A stretch of DNA of 7,407 nt, from NCBI GenBank assembly GCA_019413955.1, contig DXMX01000080.1, positions 1 through 7,407 of the forward strand, in the 5' to 3' direction. Of the stretch, positions 5,452 to 7,407 are shown in pieces. Made by a program: the position numbers and the translations under genes. Positions within the stretch are counted from its first letter, which is position 1; each line of letters starts with the position of its first letter. Origin of the DNA: Collinsella sp. (GTDB lineage Bacteria; Actinomycetota; Coriobacteriia; Coriobacteriales; Coriobacteriaceae). The notes beneath the pieces were generated by a model. The model was not told the origin of the DNA. It ran no database searches and was given only the letters and a program-made list of their open reading frames with translations.

Positions 5452-6930
5452 ATGACTGAGACCGCTAAGAAAAAGCGCGGTATGCCTTCATCGTTCACCA
5501 TTCTTCTTGCTCTGCTGGCAATTGTCGCAGTGATTACCGTTATCGTCTCCGGCACGTCCGGCGGCGCGGTTACTGCCGCCCGTCTGAGCGATTTCTGCAC
5601 CGCCCCGATTAAGGGCTTCGCTGACGCTCTGCCCGTCTGCCTCTTCGTTATGATCCTGGGCGGCTTCCTCGGTATGATGACCGAGACCGGCGCCCTGGAC
5701 AACGGCATCGCCGTTCTGGTGCAGAAGCTTAAGGGCAACGAGATTATGCTCATTCCCGTGCTGATGCTCATCTTCTCCCTCGGTGGTACCACCTATGGTA
5801 TGTGCGAGGAGACCGTTCCCTTCTACGCCCTGCTCGCCGCTACCATGATGGCCGCTGGCTTCGACCCCATGGTCGGTGCCGCTACCGTCCTGCTCGGCGC
5901 TGGCTGCGGCTGCCTGGGCTCCACGGTTAACCCGTTCGCCGTCGGCGCTGCCGTCGACGCTCTGACCGGCGTTGGCATTGAGGTCAACCAGTCCATCATC
6001 ATCGGCCTCGGTGCCGTCCTGTGGATTGTCACTACCGCTATGTCCATCTTCTTCGTGATGAGCTACGCCAAGAAGGTCAAGGCTGACAAGGGTTCCACCA
6101 TCCTGTCGATGCAGGAGCTCAAGGACGCCGAAGAGGCTCACGGCAAGGCTGCTTCCGAGGTCCACAAGGAGGTCAAGCTCACCGGTCGTCAGAAGGGTGT
6201 TCTGATTGCCTTCGCCTTCACCTTCGTCGTCATGATCGTCGGCTTCATTCCGCTGGCCGACCTCAACGAGGGCGTCGCTAACTTCTTCGACGCTGGCGCT
6301 GTCTACGACGCCGACGGTAACGCCGTCGTCCAGGGCTGGTCTGCCCTGATCACCGGCCTGCCCATTGGCCAGTGGTACTTCGACGAGGCTTCCACCTGGT
6401 TCTTCCTCATGGCCGTCCTGATCGGTATCATCGGTGGCCTGTCCGAGAAGCAGATCGTTAACACCTTTATCACCGGCGCTGCCGACATGATGTCCGTTGT
6501 TCTCGTCATCGCCCTCGCCCGTGGTATCTCCGTCCTCATGGCTAACACCGGCCTCGACGTCTTCGTCCTCGACGCTGCCGCCAATGCTCTGGCTGGCCTG
6601 TCCGGCGTGATCTTCGCTCCCATGAGCTTCCTGGTCTACTTCGGCCTGTCCTTCCTGATCCCCTCGACCTCTGGTATGGCTACCGTCTCCATGCCCATCA
6701 TGGGACCGCTGGCTGTTAAGCTCGGCTTCTCGCCCGAGGTCATGGTCATGATCTTCTCCGCCGCCATCGGTGTCGTGAACCTGTTCACCCCGACCTCCGG
6801 CGCCATCATGGGCGGTCTCGCCCTGGCCAAGATCGAGTGGACGACCTGGCTCAAGTTTGCCCTTAAGCTCATTGTCGCTCTCTCCGTCGTCTGCGCCGTC
6901 ATCCTGACCGTTGCCTGCGTGCTGATCTAA
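5452..6930 (+). CDS. arcD: YfcC/DcuC-superfamily carrier, probable arginine/ornithine antiporter
   Basis: A polytopic membrane protein of 492 residues that probably exchanges external arginine for internal ornithine, so that the pathway needs no energy for uptake. I see about 11-12 hydrophobic segments, including residues 15-33, 59-80, 98-117, 123-140 and 144-160, and a final one at the C-terminus. Conserved-looking re-entrant style motifs are GGTTYGMCEE (111-120), GCLGSTVNPF (153-162), IPSTSGMAT (403-411) and LFTPTSGAIMGG (444-455), typical of the YfcC/C4-dicarboxylate anaerobic carrier group. A charged loop (about 205-245) probably faces the cytoplasm. Streptococcal ArcD belongs to this same group, unlike the APC-family ArcD of Pseudomonas. 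Family membership is firm; the substrate is inferred from the arcAB context. The start at 5452 (MTETAKKKRG) is chosen by the ribosome binding site; 5431 would add seven residues. Confidence 0.88.
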   Translation: MTETAKKKRGMPSSFTILLALLAIVAVITVIVSGTSGGAVTAARLSDFCTAPIKGFADALPVCLFVMILGGFLGMMTETGALDNGIAVLVQKLKGNEIMLIPVLMLIFSLGGTTYGMCEETVPFYALLAATMMAAGFDPMVGAATVLLGAGCGCLGSTVNPFAVGAAVDALTGVGIEVNQSIIIGLGAVLWIVTTAMSIFFVMSYAKKVKADKGSTILSMQELKDAEEAHGKAASEVHKEVKLTGRQKGVLIAFAFTFVVMIVGFIPLADLNEGVANFFDAGAVYDADGNAVVQGWSALITGLPIGQWYFDEASTWFFLMAVLIGIIGGLSEKQIVNTFITGAADMMSVVLVIALARGISVLMANTGLDVFVLDAAANALAGLSGVIFAPMSFLVYFGLSFLIPSTSGMATVSMPIMGPLAVKLGFSPEVMVMIFSAAIGVVNLFTPTSGAIMGGLALAKIEWTTWLKFALKLIVALSVVCAVILTVACVLI

Positions 6931-7016
6931 GTACCCAACGGGTACCCCACGGAAACCTTGACGATCCTGTAAAGGATCACCTGGTCATCGTCTGTCCGGT
7001 GGGGTCAACCCACCGG
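6931..7016 (+). other. Three short hairpins directly after arcD
   Basis: GTACCC / GGGTAC (6931-6936, 6940-6945) begins at the first base after the stop codon. GATCCT / AGGATC (6963-6968, 6973-6978) has a 4-nt loop. CCGGTGGG / CCCACCGG (6996-7003, 7009-7016) has a 5-nt loop. None has a T tail. They may protect the 3' end of the operon mRNA from exonucleases, or form part of a small 3'-UTR-derived RNA. Confidence 0.5.
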
Positions 7017-7032
7017 TAGACTCCTACCTTTA

Positions 7033-7063
7033 GCCCCCTTCCGTTCCGTGCGCGGGAGGGGGC
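7033..7063 (+). terminator. GC-rich hairpin, possible weak terminator
   Basis: GCCCCCTTCC (7033-7042) pairs with GGGAGGGGGC (7054-7063): ten pairs, one G-U, 11-nt loop. The following GCTCTCATGTT is only mildly T-rich, so termination would be inefficient. It is the fourth hairpin downstream of arcD. Confidence 0.45.
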
Positions 7064-7071
7064 GCTCTCAT

Positions 7072-7098
7072 GTTGCGCGGTTCTACGAACCGCGCAAC
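7072..7098. repeat. Perfect 12-bp inverted repeat with 3-nt loop
   Basis: GTTGCGCGGTTC (7072-7083), TAC, GAACCGCGCAAC (7087-7098). The stem is perfect and tight but has no T run on either strand. It could be a palindromic repeat element, a stable RNA stem or a protein site. The small repeat GACAA-T-TTGTC follows at 7126-7136. Confidence 0.5.
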
Positions 7099-7140
7099 CA
7101 GTCGACGCTGCGCACCGCCCAGAACGACAATTTGTCATTC

Positions 7141-7182
7141 AAAAGGCAAGGCATGACCAGAAGGTCTATGCCTTGCCTTTTT
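7141..7182. terminator. Strong intrinsic terminator, probably bidirectional
   Basis: AAAAGGCAAGGCAT (7141-7154) is perfectly complementary to ATGCCTTGCCTTTT (7168-7181). Inside it GACC (7155-7158) pairs with GGTC (7163-7166), leaving one bulged T and an AGAA loop. The plus strand ends in five T residues, and the leading A run gives a T run on the minus strand. It is the best terminator for the arc operon, although 211 nt after the arcD stop, and would also stop a convergent transcript from the right. Confidence 0.85.
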
Positions 7183-7208
7183 CATGCCAACTTGTACGTT
7201 CTGGACGT

Positions 7209-7402
7209 CGCTCGCTGACTTATGCTCAACCTGCGACGTTCCCCTTGTTGGTGCAGGGGGAAGCTTGCTCGCTCTGGTGCCCGTTCGCTGGCTTCAGCTC
7301 TGCCTGCGACGTTTTTGTTGTTGGTGCTGAGTGACTTGTTCCCCGTTCCAAACGAGCTGCCCCGGGTCCCCGGTGGTTGCGGTGGGCGTGTTTGGTTGGT
7401 GC
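7209..7402. repeat. Degenerate direct repeat, period 73-75 bp
   Basis: The 46-bp stretches 7209-7254 and 7282-7327 share about 36 bases and lie 73 bp apart. Common cores are CCTGCGACGTT and TTGTTGGTGC. GTTGGTGC returns at 7395-7402, 75 bp after the second copy, with a poorly conserved left part, so the array may continue past the window edge. The period is not a multiple of three, so the copies would be read in different frames, which argues against coding. I see no gene in 7183-7407. Confidence 0.5.
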
Positions 7403-7407
7403 CTGTT

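Noticed and set aside
7209..7402. CRISPR array
   Set aside because: A period of about 73 bp would fit a repeat plus spacer, but the copies differ at about 10 of 46 positions and similarity covers most of the unit, unlike near-identical CRISPR repeats. No cas gene is present.
7182..7406. Minus-strand frame open from the right edge to a TGA at 7184-7182, just before the bidirectional terminator
   Set aside because: The position would suit the 3' end of a convergent gene, but all three minus frames are fairly open here, the product is a low-information R/S/A-rich peptide, and the 73-bp repeat shifts frame between copies.

Overview
The window reads as a chromosomal segment of a GC-rich anaerobic actinobacterium. 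The style of the arginine deiminase, ornithine carbamoyltransferase and YfcC-type transporter proteins, with dominant G/C-ending codons, suggests a Coriobacteriia gut commensal such as Collinsella. That placement is by recollection of the families, not by a search. The window carries a polyphosphate kinase gene on the minus strand and, divergent from it, an arginine deiminase (ADI) operon arcA-arcB-arcD on the plus strand.

Layout. 1-2410 (minus): ppk1, complete at its N-terminus and catalytic core, running off the left edge inside an Ala/Pro/Glu-rich C-terminal tail. 2411-2960: a 550-bp divergent intergenic region, much more AT-rich than its surroundings. It holds ARG-box-like elements spaced 21 bp apart, several palindromes, a 7-mer direct repeat also spaced 21 bp, a candidate promoter and a structured arcA leader. 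2961-4202: arcA. 4203-4307: two tandem hairpins and the arcB ribosome binding site. 4308-5303: arcB. 5304-5451: a 12-bp perfect hairpin and a G-rich ribosome binding site. 5452-6930: arcD-like antiporter. 6931-7182: a series of hairpins ending in a T-tailed, probably bidirectional terminator. 7183-7407: no convincing gene, but a degenerate direct repeat with a period of 73-75 bp.

How the genes work together. ArcD would import arginine in exchange for ornithine. ArcA deiminates arginine to citrulline and ammonia. ArcB phosphorolyses citrulline to ornithine and carbamoyl phosphate. Carbamate kinase (ArcC), which would turn carbamoyl phosphate into ATP, is not in the window, and the operon appears to end after arcD. 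PPK1 on the other side can store ATP phosphate as polyphosphate, so the divergent pair links an ATP-yielding pathway with a phosphate and energy store; this link is inference.

No wholly new system is evident. The points most worth a second look are the arginine-type operators in the divergent region, the hairpin-rich non-coding parts of the operon, the extreme G/C third-position bias of arcA compared with arcB, the missing arcC, the PPK1 tail, and the 73-bp repeat at the right edge.
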